This document shows, piece after piece, positions 39,634 to 52,110 of a stretch of 64,000 bases of DNA. The translations under genes were made by a program, and so were the position numbers. The notes below the pieces were generated by a model. The model ran no database searches. It was not told the origin of the DNA and saw only the letters and a program-made list of their open reading frames with translations. The stretch comes from Albula goreensis (lineage: Eukaryota; Chordata; Actinopteri; Albuliformes; Albulidae): positions 56,540,180 to 56,604,179 of the forward strand of contig CM040741.1 in NCBI GenBank assembly GCA_022829145.1, in the 5' to 3' direction. How positions within the stretch are numbered: the first letter of the stretch is position 1; each line of letters opens with the position of its first letter.

Positions 39634-41988
39634 GGCCCCAGCTGCACCGTGTGCAACCCTCCCTTGGGAAATCTTGTCCCCAGATGTGTGTGCAGATGTG
39701 CAAAGCTTGCTAACACCTACGTGAGGAGCTTAACTCAGACTTCTCACAGAGGAATCTTTCAATTGGGGGAAAACGTTGCTTCGGTTTGATGAATGAAGGT
39801 GCACAGGAGTTATATTTGCTGATGGGTTAACCCTAGGATTTCTGATCAGAGTGTTTTTGAATTATTTCCTCTCTTGGTACTTGTCCGATGGTCTGGACAC
39901 TGGCCCAGACAATGGAAGTTTCTGATGAGGAGTTGTGAACTATGGAGGCCACATAACAAACGAAAGGGATCCTGCACCATGCCAGTGCGGTTGCTGAACA
40001 TTTATTCACAATAAACTACCACTAGCTGATACATTACAGATAATGATTTTTCTTCCCTCTGGTGAACCCACCCCTCTACATATGTTGCATACAGTAATGG
40101 TGAAGCAATACAGCACCGTGTTGGAGAAGCAGACACTGCATGACCACCTCCTGCCTCATGCATCATGTGAACATATGTCCAGTGGAAAGAGTCTCATTAC
40201 ATACTCGCTGCAAAAGAGGAAGTTGATCCGGATGTCTTCTTTCATGTTGACAACCACTTGCACATTTCCATGAACACAGCTGGTATGCTGGTGCCACAGG
40301 GCAAAATGCAATTGATGTCTACTGCTACAGAAGTACAGTAAGATCTAAGGACCTTCCAGTCAAATGCACCAAAATAATGGTCACACATTACTATTATGAA
40401 TATTAATCTGCAGTCTTAGCTGCATACTATGGTATGTAGGTTATACTATGCACATACAAATCCGGTGTTTAAAAAATGAATTATTTATCTTTATACAGGG
40501 CCCCTTCACATTCCACCAGATGAACAGTGATCCTAAGGTCTTCTGACATCCATCCCACAGCCATGACAAGGCTGGTGTTCTGGGTTACATACTGCAATGA
40601 TACACAGGCGAGCACACAAGCTGATCACTGCTGTTCTGACACGAACTGTACCTTGGGCCAAGGAACTTGCAAAATATCCATAAAATATTGCACATTTTGA
40701 AACTCTGGCAAAGCCTCCACCATGAAAGTATGCCAATGTTTTTGTTTTCCCTCCAAAAATCTCTGGTTAGAACAGTTCTACATCTCAGGCAAGCCCTTGT
40801 AAGGGAAGGCTTGAACTGACAAGCAGCAGAACTGGCACGGAGGACGTTTAGACACTACTAGCCTCCTCAGCAGCAGTAACAAGCCAGAGCCTCTCAAAAA
40901 ATGTCACCTCCATCATCTTAAAAAGTTTTCACCTGGCTGTGTGCCGGCCACCACAGTAACACTGTCCACATTCTCTGACTCTAGTGATGGGAGTGGGGAT
41001 GGAGGTGGTATGCCTGGACTTTGCTACGTTTTACCTGTTCACCATATGGGCTTAACATTAGGCTACCCTAGCAAAAAAGTAGCTTCTACTTTTGTTATGA
41101 CCTAAACATCAAACAATTCGAAGTACACAGTGCAAGTCACAAGTCTGTAGCCAGAAAACTGGGGTAGGAATGGAATTAGTGCATGTTCTGTTTAGCCACT
41201 ATAAGTAAACTAATGCTAATGGAGAGTGAGGTCATTGGTACTCTGAGGTGAATGCACATGAAAATGTCCACAGCAAGCATGAATCAGCATGGTAAGTAAT
41301 AAGAACACTGGGAAATTGAGACCATGTGTTTTGGTTTCAGCTCGACACAGCAAATACAGTAACTTACATTTTCCTATATAGGAAAAGATAGGTATGTAAG
41401 ATCATAAAATGAGGGGTAAGAGACATCTCTGCTGACATATTACCATGGAAAAGTGAATTTAATATTCTACTTGGACAAATATGACCTGCCTTGAAGGCTC
41501 TGGATTTTTGTTAGTTTTCTCATAAGCAGTCCATATCCTGATTTCTGTTAAAGAAATCATGAGAGCACTGCTGGGTCCATCCAAGAAGTGATCTGAAGTT
41601 CACAGACACTGCTACCACACACTCACTGATGAAAGAGCAAACACCATAAACACTCATTTTTCAAGAGGAAAAGACTAACTCAACACATCACTTGTACTCA
41701 AACAAACTGTCTAAGCATTCTCAAGTGCGCTCAAAAGAACTGAGGTGGGACTTAATTTGTTGTAAAACTTAAGTATAGAAGATTTGCCAATGAATGGGAC
41801 AACAAAATTAGTTTTTATTACAGGTTTGAGCAGCAAAAGGTCAATTAATGATCCAAAATAAGCAGGCGTGATTGAAGCTAGATGGGCTTTTTACACATTG
41901 CAAGGCCATTACAGGCTGAAAGAATCCAACTGGATTCCAAAGCAAATGATTTCTTCAGCCAAAAGAATAACAGTGCACGTTGCTTTGA

Positions 41989-41998
41989 CCAAATATGG
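41989..41998. promoter_or_regulatory. Perfect CArG box (SRF site candidate)
   Basis: CCAAATATGG fits CC(A/T)6GG and has the sequence of the classic alpha-actin promoter CArG element. It lies in the tln1 intron. By base composition a handful of CArG matches are expected in 64 kb by chance, so this is only a candidate. Confidence 0.3.
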
Positions 41999-42992
41999 CT
42001 GCCTGAAAAACACTGGCGGGGGACAGTCTCCTGCACCTTGAAACGAAACACCCAGGCGAGATCTCCTAAATGGGAATAAAACTGGGAGTAGGATACTCAC
42101 AACGACATAAATAATAACCCAAGTCATTTCAATGCACAGTGATTCACTTTCAGTTTTACCATACTAGGGGTACAGTGTTGCAGTGAAAAGGGGGTTGTCA
42201 TTTCAGTTGGCCCAGGAGAAAGGGAGGGCATGGACAGTGATGGGTAGGCTTTGAAAGCAAATAAAAATATTTCTGTACCCTGTGGTTGTTGTTTACATCT
42301 GAATAGGGGGTTGTGGGTCCTGGAGAAAACATCACAGCCACCAGCATGGGATAATCTTACTAACTGTTTGAATTTAAATACCTACAAATAATTACTGCAT
42401 ATTTTATTTAATTTTATTACAAAATTTATTGCATATTTAAATTTTTGTTTCGTTAAAAAAAATTGACCCAGCTCATTGCTGCAGAGAGGGCAGACAACTA
42501 CAATCTTGATTCAAGACCATATGCAAAGCCACTATATTGAATGACTTACTGTACACGGCACCAAATCAACACTCCAGCAGCTCCCAAAAAGGCACACAAC
42601 ATCACATGTATTTAATATACTGATAACCAATTAACAATTATTTTACTTTAAAACAATAGTACCTCCTCTACAATTCTCAGTGCCAGAAAGCTGACAGCTG
42701 TTCCACAGGTATATCTCTGATCAGGTGATACACTACAGAAGCATCAAAAGTACCTGTCTTGCACAGCCTATGGCTTCTAATACTGCTGCCCTGCTAGTCT
42801 CCCCAGTTTTACATCCACAGATGCTGGCTAGGGAAGGTCCGGATAGGGAGTCCAGAATGGAGTTCAAAGGCAGTGTTTGGCCACTATCGACATGTGCTGT
42901 TAGCAAAACTAAAAAAAGAATGAGTATGTGAAAAAATACCTGAGATATTAAACTTAAGCTCATTACTTGGTGCAAAATAATGCCGGTGTGGT

Positions 42993-43022
42993 TGTGACTG
43001 TAATTGCTCAATTACAGTCACA
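42993..43022. repeat. Perfect hairpin, 14-bp arms with 2-nt loop
   Basis: The arm TGTGACTGTAATTG (42993-43006) is followed by CT and then its exact complement (43009-43022). It lies immediately upstream of the LINE fragment. Confidence 0.9.
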
Positions 43023-43320
43023 TCTAATTGAGCTTTATACATTTATGAAAGGGCTAAACAGGATTTAGTGGAATAAATTTTTTTCGTAGAACAAGGAAAC
43101 AAATGGAAATTAGTTATATCAAGTTTCACATTGATACAAGGAAGTATTAGGCTATGCAAAAAGTTATCAATACATGGAATAGGTTGCCAGGTTATGCTGT
43201 TGAGACAGAAACCCTTGCTGTGTTCAAGGCCAGACTTTACAAAATCTCTTTAGCTGAAATGGTGAGCATAGCTGGGCCAAATGGTCTGTTCTCACCACGA
43301 CATGTTCTTATGTTCTGATT
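43023..43320 (+). mobile_element. CR1/L2-type LINE, 3' end fragment
   Basis: Translation with frameshifts gives the C-terminal tail of a non-LTR reverse transcriptase ORF: MKGLN, then a Thr-Arg-Lys rich part, then WNRLPGYAVETETLAVFKAR. This is followed by a short 3'UTR ending in GTTCTTATGTTCTGA, typical of CR1/L2 termini in fish. It carries stop codons and lacks the rest of the element, so it is a dead 5'-truncated copy. Confidence 0.65.
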
Positions 43321-43361
43321 AAACCATGTAGTAGAACAGTTAATTCCCGCAGACTCAAAGC

Positions 43362-43382
43362 AAAAAAAAAAAAAAAAAAAAA
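43362..43382 (+). repeat. A21 homopolymer
   Basis: Run of 21 A about 40 bp after the LINE fragment end. Confidence 0.95.
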
Positions 43383-44500
43383 GTGTCTTAGGCTTCAGGA
43401 TTAGCCTGTTAACAAATTCATGGCTCAGAAAGCAAAAAAAAGTAAAGTAAAACTCGAATGATCTTCAGAGGGAGTGTACTGCTCTCCATCACTTTCCAAG
43501 GATCAATTTTCATAAATGTACTGACAAAAAATCAGTAGTTTTGACCATTTGACCTTTCTGGCTTGGACTTCAAGCCCTTTCAATACAAATGGCTATAAGG
43601 TTTATATACACTTAAGCAATTCACTTTTGAGTCAGGTGGAGATTGAAGAAAGTGCAGCCTTTAGACCAAAATGCCACAGAACAAAGACGTTGCCAAATTT
43701 CCAAAAACTCTACTTCAGCTCAAGTTGTTCAGAAAATAAGCAATGTTAAAGGTCAGAACTGCAATTAAAGTTTGGGGCAGGACACACTGTCAGTTACCAT
43801 GCCATGCTTCACTGGCACGGCTCATATACTGCAGAGAGGAAGATGAACATCCTATTTAAAAACCAGCCTCATGATCATTAAACAGCCAGCAAACTACACA
43901 GCAGATAAAATCCACACTGCTTGAAAACTAACCATGGCCTCACAAGTTCATCCCACAGCCACAGAGAGTTTGCACCTGTCAACATGCTGGTCAGCATTTC
44001 AAGGTGTGATCTTAACTACATTCATAAATACAGTTCTTCTGAAGGAGCACTTCCAGGTATAGTTTACAGACGCTGCACAGCATAATCTATTCAGTTTTGT
44101 TCCAATGTTTTATGTCAATATAATGAGAGGAGAATCAAAATCCATCAATCATGTTTTGTGGGATTAGGGGTATGAACATACTAGCTGTGATGTTAAAGGA
44201 GTCACTTTACTATGAAAGCTAAAGATGGTGCACCACTGGTCTGAGGGCCTTGGAAGTAGTCCAGTGGGAATTTAATTTGGGATAGGAAGTATGCATGTTA
44301 CCAAGGGAGAGCCAGGGCAGATAACAGGTACCTACGCATATAGTACACATACCCAATGTTTTTAACATGCCAAAACAACTGTATACGCACAGTAACTAGT
44401 GAGGTGGTTGTAAAAGGTGCTGTGTTTAATCCAACTGGTGTGAATGTCAATGTCAATGGAAAGTGGATTATTTACAGAAAGTTATTTTTCATATGCATCT

Positions 44501-44572
44501 TGTGACCCATCACAAGCCCCTCTGATGACCCAAACAAGGGGTCCTGGCCTTCAGTGTGGGAACCAATGCTCT
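44501..44572 (-). mobile_element. hAT-like terminal fragment
   Basis: On the minus strand it reads AGCATTGGTTCCCACACTGA then a GGTCA-rich stretch, resembling the fragment at 13578 and hAT ends in general. Only one terminus seen. Confidence 0.3.
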
Positions 44573-46332
44573 CTCCTCCAACAGAAAAAGCAGCTGCTTT
44601 ATGAAAAAATTAAATACAGTTTGAAAAACTAAGAATACTCTTTGCAAAATACATATCTCAGTCCTGTTGTACATATTACTTTTTAAAGGCTCCCTGTGGT
44701 CAAACTCATGTTTCCCTGTATTTTGTAAGTCTAAAGTCTGAAATTTGCTTCAGATGTGACATCACAATTATTCTTGTTTTTTTATTTGCATATCCCTTCT
44801 CCATGACGAGATTTAGCTTATACATTTGTGGCATATAGATTTTGTGTGAGCTACGGCTGTTATGTAGTGCATAACTGCACTCTAAAATGTAGTTTACATT
44901 TTGACATGCTGTTGCAATCTATTGCTCATAACAATGCATGAATGGTAAAACCCATTAAAATAACGTGCTCAAGTAAACAGAAGAAATAGCTGTAGAGAAA
45001 TAAAATAACTAAAAATATGTAATGATTTTGAATGTTTTTAATTCCAAACACACACAAAATTTACCAGTTCATACAATTTATTCTTCGGTAAGGATTTGCC
45101 CAGCACCCAGTACAATCTCAAAAAGTTCACATTATTCCTCACTGACACACGCATGATAAATTAGAAGAAATCAAATGCACTGATACTGATTATTTATATT
45201 TAAATATTTATAAATATGAGTAAAAATGCTAAGTGCAGTTATGTCACTGACAACACAGCTAATGTTGGGTTATCAATGACAATTTAAATCATGCGCAGTG
45301 TCCGAGCAGTAACTAAATATAAAGCAACACTTTAACCTGCTTGTGGTGAGGTCAGGAAATCCTTGCAACCCTGCCAGGACTTCTTTCTCAGGAGAATAGG
45401 GCATTACAAGACAGCTAGCATGTTTAACCCAATAAATGTATGTGTGCATGCAACACCAGTGAGCTGTGATAAGCTGGATTTGTAGAATTAGAGGTTTAGG
45501 ACTGCTGGGTGGTCCATCCTGTTAAAGCACAGTTCTAGTGTGTTAACTGGTGAAATATGGAGTGAAATGCTGCAGCTGGCATTGTGTGCTTAAGGTTCCA
45601 GCTTCTGCTCCCCAAATTGACAGAGAGGGGGTTGCACAATTTCACAAAAAAACTGGTCATTCCAATGTGGAGGAAAATATGGCTAAAATAACAAAAAAGG
45701 ATGGTTTGAACAGGAAGTTCTTCTAAGTACACATACCACAGCCCTCTCTTCTAAGGATGACCTCACAATGAGACGGCCCCAACACCCCCGCCTTCCCAAG
45801 GTGGACTTTTTAAAGACATTCCAGCCTAAATATAACACTTAACTACTGCTGACCAACTGCTACATGGGTCTAGACATCTATGGTGATATCTATGGTGACT
45901 TACCAGTATATGTCTCTCTCAAGATGGATATCTATGACTCAAAGGGAGTGTTCAGACTTAATCAGCAGTTTTCATACCAGATCATTCTTTGTTAATGTTG
46001 CCTTAAGGATTTGCACTTAAATCACATTTAGACCTGTTCAGCATAGACAAAGCTTTGTACCTTAAAAATAGACTTCACTATAAAATCGAATGGGTTTCCA
46101 TTTAAAACAGGCACAAGCTCCGCAGAGCTTCCATAAGAATTTAGTCAGTAATCTGTTAACTAAGCATCAGTAATCCGTCACTGAGCATAATTCATCTGTG
46201 TGAGAGAGGGGCGCTGCTATTGGACCACTTTCAAGAATCAACAAATAATGTGCTTCTTTATGAAACTGTTGGTTTTAACAACTACCACAGCATGACTATT
46301 TCAGTAAAATTGTTGTTTGAATGGGGAAAGGG

Positions 46333-46348
46333 TTTTTTTTTTTTTTTT
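46333..46348 (+). repeat. T16 homopolymer
   Basis: Uninterrupted run of 16 T. Confidence 0.95.
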
Positions 46349-49300
46349 GATGCAAGACCACCCTCTACAAACAAATGTTTGTCCAGACATGTGGTACACA
46401 TGCACACATGACCTAAATCCTGACAAAACAAATGGAATTCAGACTAGTTCAAAAGTTCAAAATAGCCATGGCTGCACTTGTGATTTCTAAATGGACATAT
46501 CAAATAGAATTTCACCTTTTTAAAGAAAGACAATGTATATTTCAAAGGCTCGGCTGATAATAGTACAACAGTCCTAACAGTGCAAGTAAATATAATCTCT
46601 GTACCCATCTCAAACAAGCCAGATGCCATAACACCAGGTGCAAGCATACAGACTAAACATTAGGATGTGGCTAGTAAATAGAATGGCTCAAAACTTTCCT
46701 ACGGTAGCTATGAAGGACTCCTTCAGTCAAAGCTTGTAGGTGCCTGCAAATGAGGAACAGAGATGCATTGTAGGAATTGGTGAGCATTATGTGTAGCTGT
46801 GGAAATCTTCACACAAATGACACAAAAAAGGGGGCAGAGCATGGCAAGACAGGCACAGAGAACATGGTGAGAATCTCCAGAAACTCCCACCATTTACCTG
46901 TCTTCCCCTCTTGCGGAATCAGTGAGATTCCCCTCCAGCTTGTCTGGGAGGACAATGACAGCCTTATTCCCCCGCAGCCCACCACAATACAGCACAGTGC
47001 TCCATCAATAAATAGCAAGCTTGTTACGTGGGAGAGTGTCTCGTATGCATGCCAGTCCTGGCCTGACTTTGCCTGGATATTAACACCAACGGCAGTATAA
47101 TGCAGACCCACCACCTCATAACTGGGTGACATGGGAAACCTAAACAGCAGTTATGGTCCAATGTTAAAGAACAAGATATAATACAATAATGTCCCAGAAA
47201 GGACAAATCTGTTCGATTGAAACAGAAATGAAAATGTTTTCCTGAAAATCGTGAACACAACCGGATTTGCTTCCTGTGGTTAAAAAAAAAAAGATCTGAT
47301 GATGACACAAGCAGTCTGCACTGTTTGTTCAATGAACAAACACTTTGTGAGAGAAATGCAAGATGAATACATTGCAGCATTTTCATGTGGGCTTATCAAG
47401 AGAGATCTGAACATCCGGAAAATACCTGAACTATACAGAGCTTCTACAGAATATTCTACAGCTTAAGCAACAACTCACTCCAAAAGCTGTTGTTTTGGAC
47501 TGAAACAGCTTTTGTATTATAAACCTTATATACACCATGTTAACAGTAGACCTCAAGGTTTACTCTACTAAAGGAAAAATTAATGAATATGTCAAGCTAA
47601 TGAAGAGGGAAAACAAACATGACTGGTCTTATATACAGTGGCAACTAGCAGAAGAATACACACTTTGTCTGGAGTGTGTTAACAAACCTCTACAAAGGTG
47701 GTATAAAAACCCATAGTATAAAGCTCAGGACAGTGAAGAAATGGAGTTGATGTATCCTTTTCTGACTTGAAGTCCTATGACCTTGAGAGGCTCATTGTGT
47801 CTCAAGTACATCACACATTATTCCAGTGCTCCATTGTGTTCTTATCTCAACTCAAGAGTGACAATATTCAAGCCATTATTTATTGCAGCTACAGTTCACA
47901 TGGCATAAGAGGCATTACATATACTGGAATTAATATTTCCTCCCATATACAGATATAATAGACAAATGTATGAGCAAAGAGAGTCCAGAGGCAGGAAACA
48001 ATCACCCAGAGCATTTAGTGACAATGACTTGTCAAAGCTCTAATGAATTTTGGCACTGACCCATATAGAGTAGTGGGGCACTGAGAGTGATCAATAGATA
48101 TGCTTCTCCATTCAGTTTAGTCCTGACCATATGTTTAATCAATTTAACATTTCTTAATTTTTTTCCATTTGAAATTCAAGCTATTGTGATACATTACACT
48201 AAAAAGGTATGTTCTGATGGGTTAGAATTCCTGCACTGGGTAAACACAACATATCCCCAAAGATTCAAATGAAACTGCTGTGATTGGAATCTGCTTATTT
48301 TATTTGACCTCTGGTGGTTACTACACAATTGCCAGTCCAAACTGGTGCTGGAATCTGGACCAGTGGCAGTTTGAAAGTGACACTCCACTCCCCTTCACCT
48401 CAACGTGCTGTCCCCAATGAGGATTCTCTTCCAAACTTTTGGCCATAGAAAATAAATGTGGAGCAGACAAACATGCCAGTATGGTTCCAGTTTCTGTTTG
48501 TTCATTCCACAGAAATCCAGTTATAACACTGGATGGAAGGCTATGTGGCCTTCTGGGTGTCCAGCCTATCAAACATAAAATCAAACATGAAATCTTCCAC
48601 CAAGAGCACAAGCCCTACCAAATGGCTGGCAAGCTACTACAAAGTCATTGTCCTGTTCTGGAACTTTTAAACTCAAGACTGTGAGACTTCTAACAGAAGA
48701 TTTTGCTTTTGATTGGACCTAGTTTGGAATTTTTTTATTTAGATTGGAGATGGGTTGCATCCCCTGAAGACCTCGCTCATTTTCATTCCATTTGATAAAA
48801 CTGAAATTTAACAAACAAAGAAATTAAAATGGTACTAGTAAATAAAGGGGCCTAATTACACTAATGTTGTAGCATCCTTTTAAGAACTCAACCAAAAATG
48901 TGCAGCAACTCTGATGTTCACTTCCAGTCACAAGTCAGGAGCTTGGCCAGAAGTAATTGAACTGAATGTTCTTTCAACCACTTAAAACTATGAGGAAAAA
49001 AATCAGGAAGTGCCCCCAGCAACAGACACAGTCCTGTCACACTGAGATGAGAGTAGACAATCATGTCAGGCCAATCAGGACCATCCCAGACTCTCCACAG
49101 TTATGTAGGTTACTGCAGAAGCGATTAATTGCTCTGTCAAACACTAACTTTCAAAGCGTACATCCACCCACTGCTGAACCGACATGACAAAACATGCCAA
49201 TAAGGGTCCAGTGTTTGTGTTCCGCCTGCTTATCACATTTGCCTCTGAGGTTTCAGTTTGGTGAATCTCTGGTCTGTGGAATTGCATACCTGAGCAAAGT

Positions 49301-51846
49301 TCTCTTGGCATAAATTCCCATCATTCCAATTGTCTGAAACTGTCAAAGAGGGTCTGTTGAATGTAGGACCTCATAACGCAACATTATTACATAAATACCT
49401 ACTTTTGAATTGTGGGGAAATTTAAGATCAAAACGAACATTTTCACAAAAAAGCAACCCAATTAAAACACAATCTCACAAAAAAGTATTTTGATATATCC
49501 TGGAAAAGTACAGTGCAATACTCAACTATACTGGTCCCCCCAGTCCTATTTAGCAACATGCAAAACTTTGGGATAAGCCTACCACCATCATGGAACCTGA
49601 GGTTGTTTGTGACTGTGCTATGTACCTTAGGGTACTAAGATACTCCCCTCTTCATGGCCAGCAGTTTATTGGCTTGATTTAAACCGGGTTTTCAGAGGCC
49701 TCACAATACTTAAATACCACACTGAAATGTAATGCTGTAAACTGTAAGACATCCTCAAACAAGGCAAATTCACACATGTATGCACAAAACCTAGAAGGTG
49801 AGTTGAAGGAAAGGGTGCAAGACTTAGATTTGTATACAGGTGCAGACATGTTTAAGTCTTGGTATGTCCAACTGAGAACTTTCCCTGGGGTTTACTTTCA
49901 AAGATCATATAGACTGTTTTCCAAATATAAACCATAATTTCACCCTCCAGTTCAGCTTAACTATAAGAACCATTACTGATTGAGCTAATGTAGCAACACA
50001 GGAAGTGACAGTATCTCCTTTTTTCATGTATTTAAGTTTCATACTGTTGTGACAACCACAACAGACCGGTCGTTCAAACAAACTGGTTATTACTAAGGGG
50101 ACAACTTAATTTAAACCAACGGCATCAGAAAATCTTATTTATGAAAAGAAGTCTGAATTCACACCATTCACATTACCAACAGTTCAAAATACCAAGGGAA
50201 GCCACTGCACCTCCAATTATTAAAAAAGCATATCTTAGTCAGAGCGGGGAAACACATAAATACTTGCTCAATTATTACACTAATTTAATCTCACTGTCGA
50301 TAATGTCAAATTGCGATGGCCTTGCTATCAGTGAAACAACTGAACTGGTTGTCATTCAAGCTCATACAGCAAACGCCGCTTGCATCATTTATTTAATATA
50401 GGCAACATACAGATAATTCCTTTATAAGCGAGCCTTAACTTCAAAAGAAAGCGTAAATACACCTAAATGTCCATATATCTCTCTTTACAGCAGAAACAGA
50501 ACTATTTTGTTCATTTACTTCACATTCATAACACTGAAACTCAAACAATAGCCTCCAGCTACATAAATTCTAATCTGGCTTCCTGTCACGTTTGACACAG
50601 CGCGACTGGCGTGTGTCACAAACTTGCACCCACAGGCAATATTTCCCAAACTCGTTTGACGACTTAAAGCTCATACAATTCTGTATGTATGCAGGTTTAA
50701 GAACAAATGCTTAAATACTTCAGTACATATACAAACAGTACATGTTAAAGTATTTCATTGAGTACATCTTACCTTTAGGCCTCACTGTTATTCGCAGGCT
50801 AGCCTGCTATATATTGCCTCTGAAAGTGTAAAGCTGGTGTTTTAAATGATTTGTCAATGTATCGCTTTCATATAGGCTTTTATTAAGCAATTTATGCAAA
50901 TTCATTTGACAAACCAATCCATGAACGCAGAGAAACGTCTGTGCAAATGAAGATGTCTGTACAGGATTATTTCAGTTGATACCCTGCAATAGTGAAGTGA
51001 TTTTTTTGCATTTCACAATTCTATCGCTTAAGTTAAGGCTTTAAACCAACTACAGGACGCTGAGATACATTGTTTGCATCAGGCATTCACCCACTCATGT
51101 CTAGCCGTCATGTTATATGAAGGGTGGCTGAACTTCCACAACAGTATACTCATCTAGTAATCGAATTTGGACAGTACTAGGTCAGTAAGGCAATGCCAAT
51201 CAATGACGGGGAAATGGACTCACAGGCATGTTTAAAGTCGTAGATTGCACATGAAGGCTACTCTACGAAGAGACAGCTTTACAACATAATTAGCCTTTGT
51301 CGTTTTTCAAATGTATTAAATTGCTATTTGTCTTTAAATACGTGTCCAAGAATAGTAACACAATTAATAACCCATTCTGCGTCCCGCACTTTCCATGTCA
51401 GGCTCATTCTTAGGCTATATAGCACGTACTATTCCAAAACTAATGTATTTTCCGTTTTCCCCCGTCCGGTTTACACATCCAGTGCAATGTTTCGGTGCAA
51501 AGTAGCTTGGTACAGAAAAAGTTAACTGCTACCCCGACCAAGGACTCCTTCAGCCCTAGTATAGGCTACATGGCTTTTACTGCCTGATAACAGTCTAAAC
51601 TTTCGGATTATTGATTCTGTGTGAAAACATGACGATCGCTTAGCAGGTTGATCCAAGCAGTTCGACAATATTTTATCATATGGACATGTAAATGGTCGAA
51701 TAATTTAAAACATTTCAGGAACGCTGACGTTTACGTGAAGTTCCTGTGTAATGGAGTTGAACGTTAAACATAGGAAGGAACTTCACACCCGTTGCAAGCA
51801 AAACTTTTGAACAGAACTTGAACAAGGAAGCCGTTTTTGAACTCAC

Positions 51847-52110
51847 CTCTTTTTCTTCTACCTACGATGTTATTTCCTCTTTAACAGTCGAAATTTTAGA
51901 GAAGAAAATCCCTTTTCCCCCACCTCAAAGTGATGTTCCGAATGCTGGTTAATGTCAGATAGTGATTTTTTCTGTTCCCTCCCTGCTCCGTTCCTCTGAG
52001 ACGGCGTACAAACTCCACCCTTCCTCGACCCTGTGTGCACACAAAGTTATGATGTAGCGAGGGGTGGCGAGAAAAGAGGACATAGGAGTTGTGCATTTCG
52101 TAAGCGCAGC
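51847..52110 (-). other. tln1: Probable noncoding exon 1 and promoter region of tln1
   Basis: On the minus strand a strong donor AGAG|GTGAGT lies at 51847/51846. Upstream of it is a CpG-retaining, GC-richer stretch (about 51950-52120, with GCGCTGCGC-like sequence and a pyrimidine-rich TCCTCTTTTCTCGCC) that stands out from the AT-rich surroundings. The coding ATG exon of tln1 has a good acceptor 31 nt before the ATG, so a separate noncoding first exon is required, and vertebrate TLN1 is known to have one. This is the best candidate seen between the two genes. The 5' end is a guess, and assignment to tln1 (intron of about 39.8 kb) is inference. A separate minus-strand transcript is the alternative. 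Confidence 0.45.

Larger units (their letters stand above)
12030..51846. other. tln1: Giant first intron of tln1 (inferred), no protein gene recognised
   Basis: About 40 kb between the ATG exon and the putative noncoding first exon. I scanned both strands. Open frames are short (under 130 codons), lack recognisable families, and mostly overlap each other antisense. Contents are transposon remnants, satellites and CpG-retaining blocks listed separately. If the exon 1 assignment is wrong, part of this is intergenic. Confidence 0.5.

Noticed and set aside
45505..45610. tRNA-SINE-like segment (GGGTGGTCCATCCTGTTAAAGC and a GGTTCCAG downstream)
   Set aside because: Box A and B-like motifs are about 80 bp apart, too far for a tRNA-derived head, and no 3' tail was found.
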